Source of the DNA: JAGQWW01 sp041392845
GTDB taxonomy: Bacteria > Bacteroidota > Bacteroidia > Chitinophagales > Saprospiraceae
Reading direction: 5' to 3'
DNA: 64,000 nt
NCBI GenBank assembly: GCA_041392845.1
Contig: JAWKLG010000008.1
Location: 1 to 64,000 of the forward strand
The notes under the pieces were generated by a model. The model was not told where the DNA came from and ran no database searches. It saw only the letters and a list, made by a program, of their open reading frames with translations. Numbering within the stretch: the first letter of the stretch is position 1; each line of letters opens with the position of its first letter. This document shows positions 27,636 to 36,893 of this stretch, one piece after another. Made by a program: the position numbers and the translations under genes.

Positions 27636-28451
27636 CTAATTACTTATAACAACTCTAATCTTACTCAATTGGTTCAGAAGTCCGTCTAATTTTTCTAAAG
27701 GAAGCATATTAGCCCCGTCTGATAGTGCTTTGGAAGGTTCTGGATGGGTTTCAATAAACAACCCGTCTACACCAACGGCTATTCCAGCCTTTGCAATTGT
27801 GCTTATCAGAGCTGGCTGACCACCCGTAACTCCAGAAGATTGATTTGGCCTTTGCAAACTATGGGTACAATCCAATACCACCGGTCCTCCAAAAGATTGC
27901 ATAGTGGGAATTCCTCTGAAATCAACCACCAAATCCTGATAACCAAAAGTGGTTCCTCTTTCAGTCAGTACCACCTTTTCATTTCCTGCTTCTGTTACCT
28001 TTTCCCGTGCAAATTGCATAGCTTCAGCACTAAGGAATTGGCCTTTTTTAATATTTACAACCTTACCTGTATTGGCTGCCGCCTCTAAAAGGGTAGTTTG
28101 CCTGCAAAGGAAGGCAGGAATCTGTAAAATATCAACATATTCAGCAGCCATTGCAGCCTCCGATTCGGTATGAATGTCCGTAGTAACAGGAATTTGAAAT
28201 TCCTTACTGACCTTTTGAAGAATTTTCAATGCTTTCTCATCGCCAATACCTGTGAAAGAATCCTTTTTGGACCTGTTTGCCTTTCTGTAAGAACCTTTGA
28301 AAATATAAGGTATTTTATACTTGTCAGAAAGTTTACAAACCTGTTCTGCGACATTCATACACAGTTCTTCGCTTTCAACAGCGCAGGGACCGGCGATGAG
28401 AAAAAATTGATTAGAATCTTTATGATTCAGAAGGGGGAGCCAATTGTTCAT
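27636..28451 (-). CDS. kdsA: 3-deoxy-8-phosphooctulonate (KDO8P) synthase, metal-dependent type
   Basis: Condenses phosphoenolpyruvate with arabinose-5-phosphate to KDO8P for lipopolysaccharide core synthesis. Recognised by IAGPCAVES near the N-terminus, FKGSYRKANR, TDIH, QIPAFLCRQT, the NIKKGQF motif and IETHPEP near the C-terminus. The Cys in GPCAVES marks the metal-dependent class (Aquifex type); the E. coli enzyme has Asn at that position. The downstream metal ligands His (TDIH / ETHP), Glu and Asp (LDCTHSLQ) are also present. 271 residues is normal. It starts 10 bp after the stop of the beta-barrel gene and is likely co-transcribed with it. Confidence 0.95.
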   Translation of the reverse strand: MNNWLPLLNHKDSNQFFLIAGPCAVESEELCMNVAEQVCKLSDKYKIPYIFKGSYRKANRSKKDSFTGIGDEKALKILQKVSKEFQIPVTTDIHTESEAAMAAEYVDILQIPAFLCRQTTLLEAAANTGKVVNIKKGQFLSAEAMQFAREKVTEAGNEKVVLTERGTTFGYQDLVVDFRGIPTMQSFGGPVVLDCTHSLQRPNQSSGVTGGQPALISTIAKAGIAVGVDGLFIETHPEPSKALSDGANMLPLEKLDGLLNQLSKIRVVISN

Positions 28452-28461
28452 TTAATTTTTT

Positions 28462-29022
28462 TTACAAACGTACGGTAACGCCCGCCTGTAGCAAAGAAAT
28501 ACCATAACCCATTTCAGCAAAAAGGCCAAAATTTTGGTTCAGGTATCCGGTAAATCCAACAAAGGCACCGTAAATGAACTCATCGGTTGCTCTTGAAACA
28601 GGAATTGCATCCTCACCATATGTTATGGTGTTGACATTTACATCTTGCATATTGTAACCAAAGTTTACTCCACCATAAATATCAAATTTCTCAAAATTTC
28701 TGGCGTGAACTGCAGATCTTATCCCAAAAATGAAATTTTGGTTTTGGAACTGGTGTACAGATCCATCCTTATAAGTTATAGCCTGGCCTTCGCTGCTGCT
28801 ATATCCTCCAAAAGCACCAACTGAAATTAGTCCGTTAAATTTATAAGAAAGACTAGCTTGAACCGGAAGAACATTTGTTGCACCTCCATCCATGAAATAG
28901 GTAGGAAGAACTCCTACACCGCCTTGAAAAATAATTTCTCCATTTCTTTCAGACTGGGAGAATCCTGTGGTAAGAGAAAATACAAACAAAAGCCCACTCA
29001 AAATAATACTTTGATTGTTCAT
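28462..29022 (-). CDS. Outer-membrane beta-barrel protein
   Basis: 186 residues, signal peptide ending near TGFSQ. The rest alternates polar and hydrophobic residues in short strands joined by glycine-rich turns (FQGGVGVLPTYF; ISVGAFGGYSS; FDIYGGVNFGYN; FGLFAEMGYGIS). It ends in TVRL, which is compatible with a small 8-stranded barrel. No specific family could be named. It lies just upstream of kdsA on the same strand with a 10-bp gap, an arrangement consistent with envelope biogenesis, but no function follows from that. Confidence 0.7.
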   Translation of the reverse strand: MNNQSIILSGLLFVFSLTTGFSQSERNGEIIFQGGVGVLPTYFMDGGATNVLPVQASLSYKFNGLISVGAFGGYSSSEGQAITYKDGSVHQFQNQNFIFGIRSAVHARNFEKFDIYGGVNFGYNMQDVNVNTITYGEDAIPVSRATDEFIYGAFVGFTGYLNQNFGLFAEMGYGISLLQAGVTVRL

Positions 29023-29228
29023 TAGGAAAAGTTTTAAAAGTGTTAGTTAAGTGTAAATATGTGGGCAAATAACTGTGGTTTTGTTTGATCCTATAATGAT
29101 CGTTAGGGAAAAAGTAACGGTACATTTACAGCAAATGTTGTGCTAAAACCGGTGCCGGGACGGGTGATTGATTTCACTGTCAATGGTGAGTTTTGACATT
29201 TTTCAAATAAGCTTTTCCAAAAATTGAA

Positions 29229-29261
29229 AATCCCCTGGAAAGACAAACTTTCTAGGGGATT
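29229..29261 (-). terminator. Intrinsic terminator of the Crp/Fnr gene
   Basis: Stem AATCCCCT with AGGGGATT (29229-29236, 29254-29261) extended by GAAAG/CTTTC across a one-base mismatch, loop 5 nt. Read on the minus strand it is followed by TTTTC. It lies 38 bp past the regulator's stop codon. Confidence 0.75.
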
Positions 29262-29298
29262 CTAACACGATACAGAATATAATTTTTTTAATATTTTT

Positions 29299-29961
29299 TT
29301 ATTTTCTTATCAATCGAATTTTATTTCGTCCCAGCTGCACCATGCCATCATTTTCCAATTGCTTCAAAAGCCTGGAAATTGCTTCACGGGAACCATTCAA
29401 ATCTTTTGCTATTTCCTGGTGGGTTGTAACTATCGTATCGCTTTTTAAAGTTTTGGATTTATCATACAAATAATCAAGCAAGCGTTCATCCATTTTTTTG
29501 AAAGCGATACTTTCCAGGGTCATTATTAATTCATCAAACCTCTTTTGAAAAGTGGTCATGACAAAATTCTTCCAACTCTGATATTTTGAAATCCATGCAT
29601 CCATGTTGTGAATTGGGATGGCAATGACTTCAGTATCCTCCTCCGCAATCGTCCTAAATTCACTTTTTTTATTCATCATACAACATGTGAAGGATGCTGC
29701 GCAGGTAGTTCCGGGCTCCAAATAGTATAAAAATACCTCTCTACCTTCATAATCTTCCCTGGATACTTTGATACTTCCTTTGGACACTAAAGGAACAAAT
29801 TTGACATAATTTCCAATGTCCATTATGGTTTCTCCTGCCCTGAAATACATGATTTTACCGGTTTCTGCGATTTCTTCCTGTAATTTAGGCTCAGCTAAAT
29901 TTGGAAATTCTTTTATAAGTAAATCCAGTATATATGACTTTTGTGCTGTTAAGGTGTTCAT
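29299..29961 (-). CDS. Crp/Fnr-family transcriptional regulator
   Basis: 220 residues from the ATG at 29961. The open frame runs 149 codons further upstream, but that stretch crosses the promoter region and into the opposing gene and is not protein-like. Cyclic-nucleotide-binding-type beta-roll at about 30-120 (FRAGETIMDIGNY; VFLYYLEPGTTCAASF). Helix-turn-helix at about 165-215 with THQEIAKDLNGSREAISRLLKQL, the recognition helix of the family. A CCMMNK segment after AASFT contains two adjacent Cys, seen in several Bacteroidota members, but no Fnr-type four-Cys cluster is present, so it is not an iron-sulfur oxygen sensor of the E. coli kind. It is divergent from the pyruvate dehydrogenase E2 gene and may control it. 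Confidence 0.9.
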   Translation of the reverse strand: MNTLTAQKSYILDLLIKEFPNLAEPKLQEEIAETGKIMYFRAGETIMDIGNYVKFVPLVSKGSIKVSREDYEGREVFLYYLEPGTTCAASFTCCMMNKKSEFRTIAEEDTEVIAIPIHNMDAWISKYQSWKNFVMTTFQKRFDELIMTLESIAFKKMDERLLDYLYDKSKTLKSDTIVTTHQEIAKDLNGSREAISRLLKQLENDGMVQLGRNKIRLIRK

Positions 29962-30111
29962 CCAACTTTTCTGATTAATGAAACTTGAAAACCAAAAATA
30001 AGAAATTATGTTTACCTCCTGAAAACGATTTTTAATTGTATTTTCCACAATAATTAGAAACTTTCGCATTTTTGCGCTTGTAAACATCCTAAACGAAAAA
30101 TAAAAGAGACA

Positions 30112-31428
30112 ATGGCAGAGATTATTAGAATGCCCCGTATGAGTGACACAATGGAAGAAGGAAACATTGTTGCCTGGTTGAAAAATGAAGGAGATGCAGT
30201 GGAGCCTGGTGAAACCATCGCTGAAGTGGAAACCGATAAAGCCACTATGGAGCTGGATAGCTATTTTGAAGGTGTTCTTTTGCATATAGCAGTAAAAGAA
30301 GGAACAGTTCCTATCAATGGAGTAATAGCAGTTATAGGGGAGAAAGGAGAAGATTGGAAAGCTGCCCTTGAAGAAGCAGATAATGAAGATGGAAGTGATA
30401 ATAGCCAATCAGCTGAGGAAAACACCAAATCTGAAAATAAATCTGAGGAAAAGGCACCTACCCAAAGTAGCCCGTCTGCATCCTCCAACGGAGCTTCTCA
30501 AAATGGAAGTAACGCTTCTGATGAAGGGAGAATAAAGGCATCACCCTTAGCCAAAAGTATCGCAAAGGAATCAGGGGTTGACCTGGCTGCCATTTCAGGC
30601 TCAGGGGATCATGGTAGAATTATAAAAAAAGACGTTGAGGACTTTTTGACTCGTCAAACAGAACAAGAAAAAATTGCCCCTCCGGCCGCTCCTGCAACTA
30701 AAAAAGAAGAAGGTGCTTCCGTTGTACCTTTTGCATTCAATGCTGATGGTGGATATGAAGATGTGCCTGTTAGCCAGATGAGAAAAGCAATTGCCAGACG
30801 CCTGGGTGAATCAAAATTCTCTGCACCACATTTCTATCTTACGGTAGAAATCAACATGGGTAATGCAATTGATACCCGTAAAAAACTCAACGAGGTTTCT
30901 CCTGTAAAAATCTCTTTCAATGATTTGGTGATCAAAGCTTGTGCATCTGCCCTGAGAAAGCATCCTGCAATCAATTCATCCTGGATGGGAGATAAAATTC
31001 GTAGGAACCAAAGTGTGAATATTGGTGTAGCTGTGGCTGTCGACGAAGGACTATTGGTACCGGTGATTCGCCATACGGACATGAAATCACTCTCCCAAAT
31101 CAATACCGAAGTTAAATCTATGGCTGAAAAAGCCAGAGCAAAACGATTGGCACCGGAAGAAATGCAGGGAAATACTTTCACTATTTCGAATCTTGGAATG
31201 TTTGGCATCGAAGAGTTTACGGCCATTATCAATCCGCCCGATGCTTGTATTCTTGCAGTAGGTGGAATTATTGAAAAGCCAATTGTAAAGGATGGCCAAA
31301 TTGTTCCAGGTAATATGATGAAGGTAACCTTGTCTTGTGACCATAGAGTAGTTGATGGCGCTACAGGAGCTCAGTTCCTTCAAACACTGAAACAGACATT
31401 AGAAAACCCAATCAGTATTCTTGTCTGA
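30112..31428 (+). CDS. Pyruvate dehydrogenase E2 (dihydrolipoyllysine acetyltransferase)
   Basis: Acetyl-transfer core of the pyruvate dehydrogenase complex, making acetyl-CoA. One lipoyl domain (1-80) with the lipoylated Lys in ETDKATME. An Ala/Ser/Glu-rich linker follows (about 85-140), then the E1/E3-binding domain (about 142-178: ASPLAKSIAKESGVDL...GRIIKKDV). The catalytic domain (about 205-438) has the DHRVVDGATGA motif (catalytic His and Asp) at its end. The single lipoyl domain and 438 residues fit the Bacteroidota enzyme. A 2-oxoacid dehydrogenase E2 of another substrate is possible, but MPRMSDTMEEG is the pyruvate-type start. The gene is monocistronic here: a terminator follows, and E1/E3 genes are not adjacent. 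Confidence 0.92.
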   Translation: MAEIIRMPRMSDTMEEGNIVAWLKNEGDAVEPGETIAEVETDKATMELDSYFEGVLLHIAVKEGTVPINGVIAVIGEKGEDWKAALEEADNEDGSDNSQSAEENTKSENKSEEKAPTQSSPSASSNGASQNGSNASDEGRIKASPLAKSIAKESGVDLAAISGSGDHGRIIKKDVEDFLTRQTEQEKIAPPAAPATKKEEGASVVPFAFNADGGYEDVPVSQMRKAIARRLGESKFSAPHFYLTVEINMGNAIDTRKKLNEVSPVKISFNDLVIKACASALRKHPAINSSWMGDKIRRNQSVNIGVAVAVDEGLLVPVIRHTDMKSLSQINTEVKSMAEKARAKRLAPEEMQGNTFTISNLGMFGIEEFTAIINPPDACILAVGGIIEKPIVKDGQIVPGNMMKVTLSCDHRVVDGATGAQFLQTLKQTLENPISILV

Positions 31429-31451
31429 TTGTAAATGATAAAAATCATCTA

Positions 31452-31498
31452 AACGGACTGTCGAAGGTATCATCCACCTGGCAGTCCGTTTTTATTTT
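31452..31498 (+). terminator. Intrinsic terminator after E2 gene
   Basis: Stem AACGGACTG (31452-31460) with CAGTCCGTT (31482-31490), 21-nt loop, followed by TTTATTTTT. Clear rho-independent form. Confidence 0.82.
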
Positions 31499-31539
31499 TG
31501 CTCCTTAAACTTTACAAAACAAGTCGCGTTTTAATCATC

Positions 31540-31902
31540 ATGAAGAAAAAGACAGTTGTACTCGGAGCTACCACCAATCCAACACGTTACGCTTATACAG
31601 CCGTGAATTCTTTGGTAAGGGGCGGACATGAAACCGTTCCTATTGGAATCAAAAAAGGAGAAGTGGCCGGAATAGAAATCATTAATGACACACCCGATGT
31701 AGAAGGAGTGGATACCGTTACCCTTTATTTAGGTCCGGATAGGCAAAAGGAGTATTATCACTATATTCTTTCCCTAAAACCTAAAAGAATTATCTTCAAT
31801 CCCGGAACTGAAAACCCGGAATTGGTAAAATTGGCTGAAGAACAGGGCATTGAAACCGTATTTGGCTGTACATTGGTGATGCTTTCCATTGGGAATTATT
31901 AA
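31540..31902 (+). CDS. CoA-binding domain protein (YccU-like)
   Basis: 120 residues, a single Rossmann CoA-binding domain of the CoA_binding_2 type. The start is set at the ATG at 31540, giving MKKKTVVLGATTNPTRYAY; an in-frame TTG at 31498 overlaps the preceding terminator. Marks are VLGATTNPxRYAY (nucleotide-binding loop), PIGIKKGEVAG, the LGPDRQ region and IIFNPGTEN. Members bind CoA, but their role is unknown. It lies between the E2 gene and the PorE-like lipoprotein gene with a promoter after it, so it appears to be a short separate unit. Confidence 0.85.
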   Translation: MKKKTVVLGATTNPTRYAYTAVNSLVRGGHETVPIGIKKGEVAGIEIINDTPDVEGVDTVTLYLGPDRQKEYYHYILSLKPKRIIFNPGTENPELVKLAEEQGIETVFGCTLVMLSIGNY

Positions 31903-31946
31903 AAGAATAAAATCAATTGTTAATTTCGCTTTGGGCATCAAAGCAA

Positions 31947-31977
31947 TTGCACTCCGGTCGTTCTTTTTAAATCTTTG
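31947..31977 (+). promoter_or_regulatory. Bacteroidota-type promoter for the PorE-like gene
   Basis: TTG (31947-31949), 20-bp spacer, AATCTTTG (31970-31977), close to TAnnTTTG. Expected transcript start about 7 bp later, some 14 bp before the ATG at 31998. Confidence 0.5.
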
Positions 31978-31997
31978 CCTGGCTTCAAAATCCAAAT

Positions 31998-33983
31998 ATG
32001 AAATTTCTCCCTTCTTTACTTTTTCTGCTGTTTTTTATTGCATCTTGTACCTATACCATAAAAATCAGGGACGGTGAAACAGCCTTTGATCGCAAACAAT
32101 ATAAAGTTGCTACCGATTTTTATAAAAAGGAGTTTGAAAAAGCTGACAGAAGATCTGAAAAAGGAAAAATAGCTTACCAGATTGGACTTTCTTACAATAA
32201 AATTGGCCAGCCGGACAAAGCGCTTCAATGGTTTAAAACCTCCTACGATAATGGTTTTGGCGTGGATGCTTTGAAAGCTTATGCCTATACATTAAAAGAA
32301 AATGAAAGGTATCAGGAAGCCTTGGAGACATTTGAACAATTAGGCTTTGAAATTGGAAGTCCATACGAGTACCGAAAGGAAGTAACTGCCTGTAAAGTCG
32401 CCATGGACTGGAAAAAGAATATTTCCAAGAATATTGAAATCAACTCAACTGAAATCAATACAAATTCCAACGATTTTGGACCGGTTCTTTACAAGGAAAA
32501 TCTACTGCTAATTAGCTCCGATAGAAATGCAGCTACCGGAGATGAACCTTATAACTGGACAGGAAATGGTTTTATGGATATTTTTGAAGCTGATCCCACC
32601 AGCGGTAGTGTTAATCCTGTTTTTCCTTTTTTAAATACGGATGAAAATGAAGCTTCTATATCTTTAAACAAAGATCAGACTGAAGTATTTTTCACCCGGT
32701 GCAGTGGTGATATTGACAATGTAAGCTATTGTAAAATTTTCACTTCAAGATTTCATGACAATGAATGGTCGCTTCCGGTAGAACTTGATTTTCAGTTAGC
32801 AGAAGTAAATTATATTCATCCATTTCTTGGACACCAGGATAATGTGCTTTATTTCGCCTGCAATGATCCACAAGGGTGGGGTGGTTATGACATCTATTTT
32901 TCTGAGCGTACACCCGGAGGTTGGGAAGCTCCTAAACTCATGAGTCGGAGTATCAATACAGAGGAAGATGAAGCATTTCCTGTGGTTGATAACGACACCA
33001 TCTATTTTGCATCCAAAGGTCACACCGGAATGGGAGGTTTTGATATTTTTAAATCCTATAAAATCACTTCCAGTTCCTGGTCTCCACCTTACAATTTACT
33101 GCCACCCGTTAACTCAGGATTTGATGACTTTGGTTTTGTAATGGATAGAAGGAATGCTCTTCCCGAAAATATTATGGAAATAGGTTATTTTTCATCCAAC
33201 CGTTTAGGGGGAAAAGGAGGGGATGATATCTATTTTTATAAAAAAAATGTACCGGTTGAACCACCAATTGTTGAAGAAGAGAAACCTTTGGAGTACCATT
33301 TCTATTTAGATGGGTATGTTGTTGAAAAGATATTTGAGAAAGCTGAAGACCCAAATAGCCGGGTTCTTGGTAGAAAACCATTGGACAATGCTAAGGTAAT
33401 TGTAGAATTCAATGGACAAAAAAGGGAGTTTTCAACCTCAGAAAATGGACTCTTTAGTCTAGAGTTGGAAGAAAATACCGATTACAGATTTTTTGCATCG
33501 AAAGATGGATATTTAAATGAAGAAGGAAGATTTTCTACCAAAGGTATCGCCAAAGATCCCAATCGTCCTGAACAAAGATTTGAAATTGAATTGGAACTTG
33601 ACAAAATATTCCTAAACAAAGAAATTACATTAGAGAATATTTATTATGATTTTGACAAATGGGATATCCGAGAGGATGCAAAGCCTACATTAAACGACCT
33701 TGTGCGTACTATGCAATTGAATCCTAGTATGGAAATTCAATTGGCTTCCCATACAGATTGTAGAGGCTCTGACCGTTATAATCTGGACTTATCTCAAAAG
33801 CGAGCACAATCTGCCGTGGACTATTTAATTCAAAATGGAATTCAGTCTGACAGGCTTGTCGCTCGAGGATTTGGTGAAACCTCACCTGCTGTTGGTTGTA
33901 ATTGCTCCAGATGTACTGAAGAAGAACATCAGGCAAACAGGAGAACGACCTTCACCATTTTGGATGATAATCCCTCTGATTAA
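31998..33983 (+). CDS. PorE-like OmpA-family lipoprotein (TPR, PD40 propeller, CRD, OmpA)
   Basis: Outer-membrane lipoprotein tied to peptidoglycan. Lipobox FIASC, Cys17. Domain order: TPR-like helices (about 25-115), WD40-like PD40 beta-propeller (about 150-415; repeats such as ISLNKDQTEVFFTR and GGYDIYFSER), carboxypeptidase-regulatory-like domain (about 430-525), OmpA C-terminal domain (about 540-655) with YYDFDKWDIR and SHTDCRGSDRYN...QKRA, ending ANRRTTF. This is the architecture of PorE of the type IX secretion system (Porphyromonas, ~670 residues), and 661 residues fits. Bacteroidota carry several paralogues of this layout, so PorE itself is not proven. The presence of T9SS cargo in this window makes it plausible. 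It converges on the SMUG2-type gene (8 bp). Confidence 0.85.
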   Translation: MKFLPSLLFLLFFIASCTYTIKIRDGETAFDRKQYKVATDFYKKEFEKADRRSEKGKIAYQIGLSYNKIGQPDKALQWFKTSYDNGFGVDALKAYAYTLKENERYQEALETFEQLGFEIGSPYEYRKEVTACKVAMDWKKNISKNIEINSTEINTNSNDFGPVLYKENLLLISSDRNAATGDEPYNWTGNGFMDIFEADPTSGSVNPVFPFLNTDENEASISLNKDQTEVFFTRCSGDIDNVSYCKIFTSRFHDNEWSLPVELDFQLAEVNYIHPFLGHQDNVLYFACNDPQGWGGYDIYFSERTPGGWEAPKLMSRSINTEEDEAFPVVDNDTIYFASKGHTGMGGFDIFKSYKITSSSWSPPYNLLPPVNSGFDDFGFVMDRRNALPENIMEIGYFSSNRLGGKGGDDIYFYKKNVPVEPPIVEEEKPLEYHFYLDGYVVEKIFEKAEDPNSRVLGRKPLDNAKVIVEFNGQKREFSTSENGLFSLELEENTDYRFFASKDGYLNEEGRFSTKGIAKDPNRPEQRFEIELELDKIFLNKEITLENIYYDFDKWDIREDAKPTLNDLVRTMQLNPSMEIQLASHTDCRGSDRYNLDLSQKRAQSAVDYLIQNGIQSDRLVARGFGETSPAVGCNCSRCTEEEHQANRRTTFTILDDNPSD

Positions 33984-33991
33984 GAAATAAA

Positions 33992-34693
33992 TCAAGTGTA
34001 AGTCAAGGCCGTTTTAAGCGCGCCTAAGTATGAATTCAGGTAGTTCTGCAAATCTCTTCTTTTGTATTGTAATACATATCTGGGGTGGGCTACGGGTAGA
34101 ATTTTATCCACAAATTTTTCCTCTTTATTAAGCTTTTCGAAATATTTAAAGTTCTTTCCTTCCCCTATACAAATTGCAACCTTCTTATTGCCACATATTT
34201 GTAATTGCTGTTGAATGGACTTTATGATAAATGGTTTTACCATTTCCTGAAGTTCTTTGTCGTCATAATAATTATAATTTTTACCGTCTTTTAAAAAACC
34301 TAACGGGCAAACTGAATTGATATAAAACTTTGAATAAAACATTGCTGCTCCGCCAAATGCATTTATAAACTGATACACAAATTCAGAGCTAAGTTCCTTC
34401 TTCTTTTCAAAATCATTTTTTATCCCACATTCCAATTCAAGTCTTATAGGATCTGTAAAAGGGATTCCGGTAACCCCTGCGCCAAATCTACCCGGATTGA
34501 TCCCAAACATGACAATCCTGGGATGGGTATCCTCATAAAATTTTTGATAAAAGGCTTCGATTGATGCTCTGGTCTCATTGTCATGATAAGGATAAATTAC
34601 TTCTATTCCAGACGGTACCTCCAATGAATCCGGTAAGGAAAAGTGAAAATCCAGAATGGATGATGCCAAATTTTGCATTCCAGTTTTTGACAA
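33992..34693 (-). CDS. SMUG2-type uracil-DNA glycosylase family protein
   Basis: Base-excision repair glycosylase of the UDG superfamily, removing uracil or related damage. 233 residues. Motif 1 is GINPGRFGAG followed by VTGIPFTDP (about 75-95). The central INSVCPLGFL and the C-terminal AHPRYVLQYKRRD (motif 2 region) match the SMUG2 group described from Pedobacter. Bacteroidota often have such stand-alone members. No signal peptide, so cytoplasmic. It starts just before a strong terminator that ends the upstream PPIase gene, so it has its own promoter or depends on readthrough. Confidence 0.83.
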   Translation of the reverse strand: MSKTGMQNLASSILDFHFSLPDSLEVPSGIEVIYPYHDNETRASIEAFYQKFYEDTHPRIVMFGINPGRFGAGVTGIPFTDPIRLELECGIKNDFEKKKELSSEFVYQFINAFGGAAMFYSKFYINSVCPLGFLKDGKNYNYYDDKELQEMVKPFIIKSIQQQLQICGNKKVAICIGEGKNFKYFEKLNKEEKFVDKILPVAHPRYVLQYKRRDLQNYLNSYLGALKTALTYT

Positions 34694-34696
34694 AAA

Positions 34697-34735
34697 TAAA
34701 AAGCACCGGTCAGAATTTCCGACCGGCGCTTTTTA
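34697..34735 (-). terminator. Terminator after the PpiD-like gene
   Basis: Two-part stem: AAAAAGC (34698-34704) with GCTTTTT (34728-34734), and CCGGTC (34706-34711) with GACCGG (34721-34726), separated by an A.C mismatch. On the minus strand it ends in TTTTTATTTTTG. It ends the PPIase transcript 20 bp past its stop. Confidence 0.82.
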
Positions 34736-34754
34736 TTAAATTATTAGATGATGC

Positions 34755-36893
34755 TTAGAAGAATCGAGCACGGTTGTCTGTAATATCAGCTCCTTTCTTC
34801 AAAGATTGCATTAATCTTGCATTTACAGAACTTCTAACGCTTGCTGCAAATGATTTTTTCAACAAGTTCATAGAAGGGATTGCAGTAGCAGGAGTTTCTC
34901 CTATTACTTTCACAACAAATACTCCGCTTGAACCAGCGATTGGATTGGTAGCTGAACCAGGAGCTGTCTGATAAGCAGCTGCAATTACTTTTGGCTCATT
35001 ACCCATGCCCGGAACATTGGCTGCTGAGAATGCAACACCCTTTGCAGTATCAACTTTTACGTTGTTAGAACTTGCGATTGAATTCAAATCAGAACCATTG
35101 ATTTTACCCTTTAACATTTCTGCTTTTTTGGCATTGATTACGAATGGCTCAATTTCTTCTTTAACGTTCTGCCAGGTAGGAATACCCTTTGGTGAAATTG
35201 ATTTCAAACCTGCAACAACATACTTAGAATCATAAAGCAATTCAGGTTCCTGGAAAGCATAGAACTCAGGAGACAAATCACCAACTTCAGGACTACCAAG
35301 GTTCTGCTCATCTCCAAAAGCCCAACGAACCATACTTCTTGAAGAATTTCCGGTTCCAAGATTTCCAACCATGAAATCATTACGTTTCAATGGGGCAGAA
35401 GTTTGAAGCGTCAAATTTGGATTGGCTGCTGTAGCTTTTTCCAGGTCTGCAATGGTTTTATTGTCTTTCAAGAAGTTGTAAACTTCATTCTGTACATTTT
35501 TTTGAGTCTCAGCACTTGGTTCGATAGGCGTCACCAAATATGCAAGCTTTGCTCTTGGGTTTACATCACCAAACCTTTTCTCAATTTTAATCAAATGCAC
35601 TCCGTAAGATGTACGAACCTTGTAAAGAGGTCCAATCTGGCCTGTAATGAAAAGTAATTCATTGTATTCCGGAACAAAGGTGTTAGGTACAACACCTTCA
35701 TACAATCCACCTTTATCAGATGATCCCGGATCCTGAGAATTAGAATAAGCCAGACTGTCAAAGCGCTCTGCACCAGATTCAATTAGGTTCCTCAAACTGT
35801 CAATCTTTCTATCAGCTGCTACGAATTCTTCAGGTGTTGAAGCAGCAATTAGGATATGACGAGTATCTGCAGAATCATACATCATGGCTTTGTCCAAAAC
35901 CTTAACCAATCTGTAAGCTCCATTGTCCATATAAGGACCATATACATCACCTTTTGAAAGTTGCATTACTGTATCTGCAATGGCAACACTTACTTCAGAC
36001 TTACCTAAATAACTTGGGTCAATACCTCCGTCATTTGCCAAGACAAATGTAGAGTCGTTTTTCGTTTCAGCGAATGCCTGTTTTTTACCGGCAACCATTT
36101 GATAAATTTCAGTAGAGTCTGATTTGGTTGGGATAACATCAAAAGTTACATAGGCCAACTTTCTTGTTTCCTGATCCTGGCGATACTTGTATTTGTTTTC
36201 TTCAAAATATTTTTTGAAATCATCGTCAGATAATACAACATCGGTATTTTCGATATCATCATAAGGGATACGAACATAAGCAAGGTCACGAGTTGTATTT
36301 TGGTCTGTATTCATCATTTCAGCCATCCAGGTAGGAGTGTAAACTCCTTTCGCAGCCATCGCTGCATATTTATCTTGCAATCGTTGTTTGATGACCTCAT
36401 TTTCCTGGTGTCTCCAAAATTGTTTGAAACTTGGATCCATGGAGTTATCATCAATTTGGCGCTGAATTAAAGCCAATTGTTCTCTTTCAACTTGTCTTGT
36501 CTGTGGATTAGAGAAACGCTGAGTAATAACAGGGCTTAGGTTTTGACCGAATTGCAAGTCTCTCAACTCATCTCTACATACACCCAATCCTAATTCATCT
36601 GCAGCTTCGTCTACCAGATTTTCTTCTACATAATAATTCCAAATCTGATCTCTCAAAGCGTAACCATCAACGTTAGAGTTGCGGTACAAAAAGCCTCTCA
36701 TCAGGTTTTCAGTCTGATTAAATTCTCTTTGCTCTAGTTTATTACCGTCAATCTTACCAATGAATGTTTGTTGGCTACCAAACAAACTTTGCTGACCGGA
36801 CATCATGTCCTGTAAGATAAAACCGCCCAGACCTAATGCAACCAGTATAATTACCAGCCACATGTTTTTCCTAATTTTTGATAATAAAGCCAT
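34755..36893 (-). CDS. PpiD/SurA-like periplasmic peptidyl-prolyl isomerase
   Basis: Membrane-anchored chaperone for secreted and outer-membrane proteins. A single N-terminal transmembrane helix (about 12-30) with a Lys/Arg-rich cytoplasmic start (LLSKIRKN) gives PpiD topology. SurA-N-type helical chaperone segments lie at about 35-240. A parvulin rotamase domain is at about 340-450 (RHILIAAST; GSSDKGGLYEG; FITGQIGPLYKV; YGVHLIKIEKR). A second, degenerate domain and a helical tail follow. 712 residues is typical for Bacteroidota PpiD-like proteins. It is followed by a strong terminator; upstream lies a 179-bp spacer to the DUF3109 gene. Confidence 0.92.
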   Translation of the reverse strand: MALLSKIRKNMWLVIILVALGLGGFILQDMMSGQQSLFGSQQTFIGKIDGNKLEQREFNQTENLMRGFLYRNSNVDGYALRDQIWNYYVEENLVDEAADELGLGVCRDELRDLQFGQNLSPVITQRFSNPQTRQVEREQLALIQRQIDDNSMDPSFKQFWRHQENEVIKQRLQDKYAAMAAKGVYTPTWMAEMMNTDQNTTRDLAYVRIPYDDIENTDVVLSDDDFKKYFEENKYKYRQDQETRKLAYVTFDVIPTKSDSTEIYQMVAGKKQAFAETKNDSTFVLANDGGIDPSYLGKSEVSVAIADTVMQLSKGDVYGPYMDNGAYRLVKVLDKAMMYDSADTRHILIAASTPEEFVAADRKIDSLRNLIESGAERFDSLAYSNSQDPGSSDKGGLYEGVVPNTFVPEYNELLFITGQIGPLYKVRTSYGVHLIKIEKRFGDVNPRAKLAYLVTPIEPSAETQKNVQNEVYNFLKDNKTIADLEKATAANPNLTLQTSAPLKRNDFMVGNLGTGNSSRSMVRWAFGDEQNLGSPEVGDLSPEFYAFQEPELLYDSKYVVAGLKSISPKGIPTWQNVKEEIEPFVINAKKAEMLKGKINGSDLNSIASSNNVKVDTAKGVAFSAANVPGMGNEPKVIAAAYQTAPGSATNPIAGSSGVFVVKVIGETPATAIPSMNLLKKSFAASVRSSVNARLMQSLKKGADITDNRARFF

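Noticed and set aside
29193..29206. Fnr-like box TTGA-N6-TCAA near the Crp/Fnr gene
   Set aside because: It lies downstream of the regulator's stop and terminator, upstream of no gene start within a suitable distance, and such short palindromes occur by chance in A+T-rich DNA.
29962..30408. N-terminal extension of the Crp/Fnr gene by 149 codons
   Set aside because: The stretch is rich in Cys, Phe and His without pattern, crosses the divergent promoter region and overlaps the start of the E2 gene; MNTLTAQK at 29961 begins a normal regulator.
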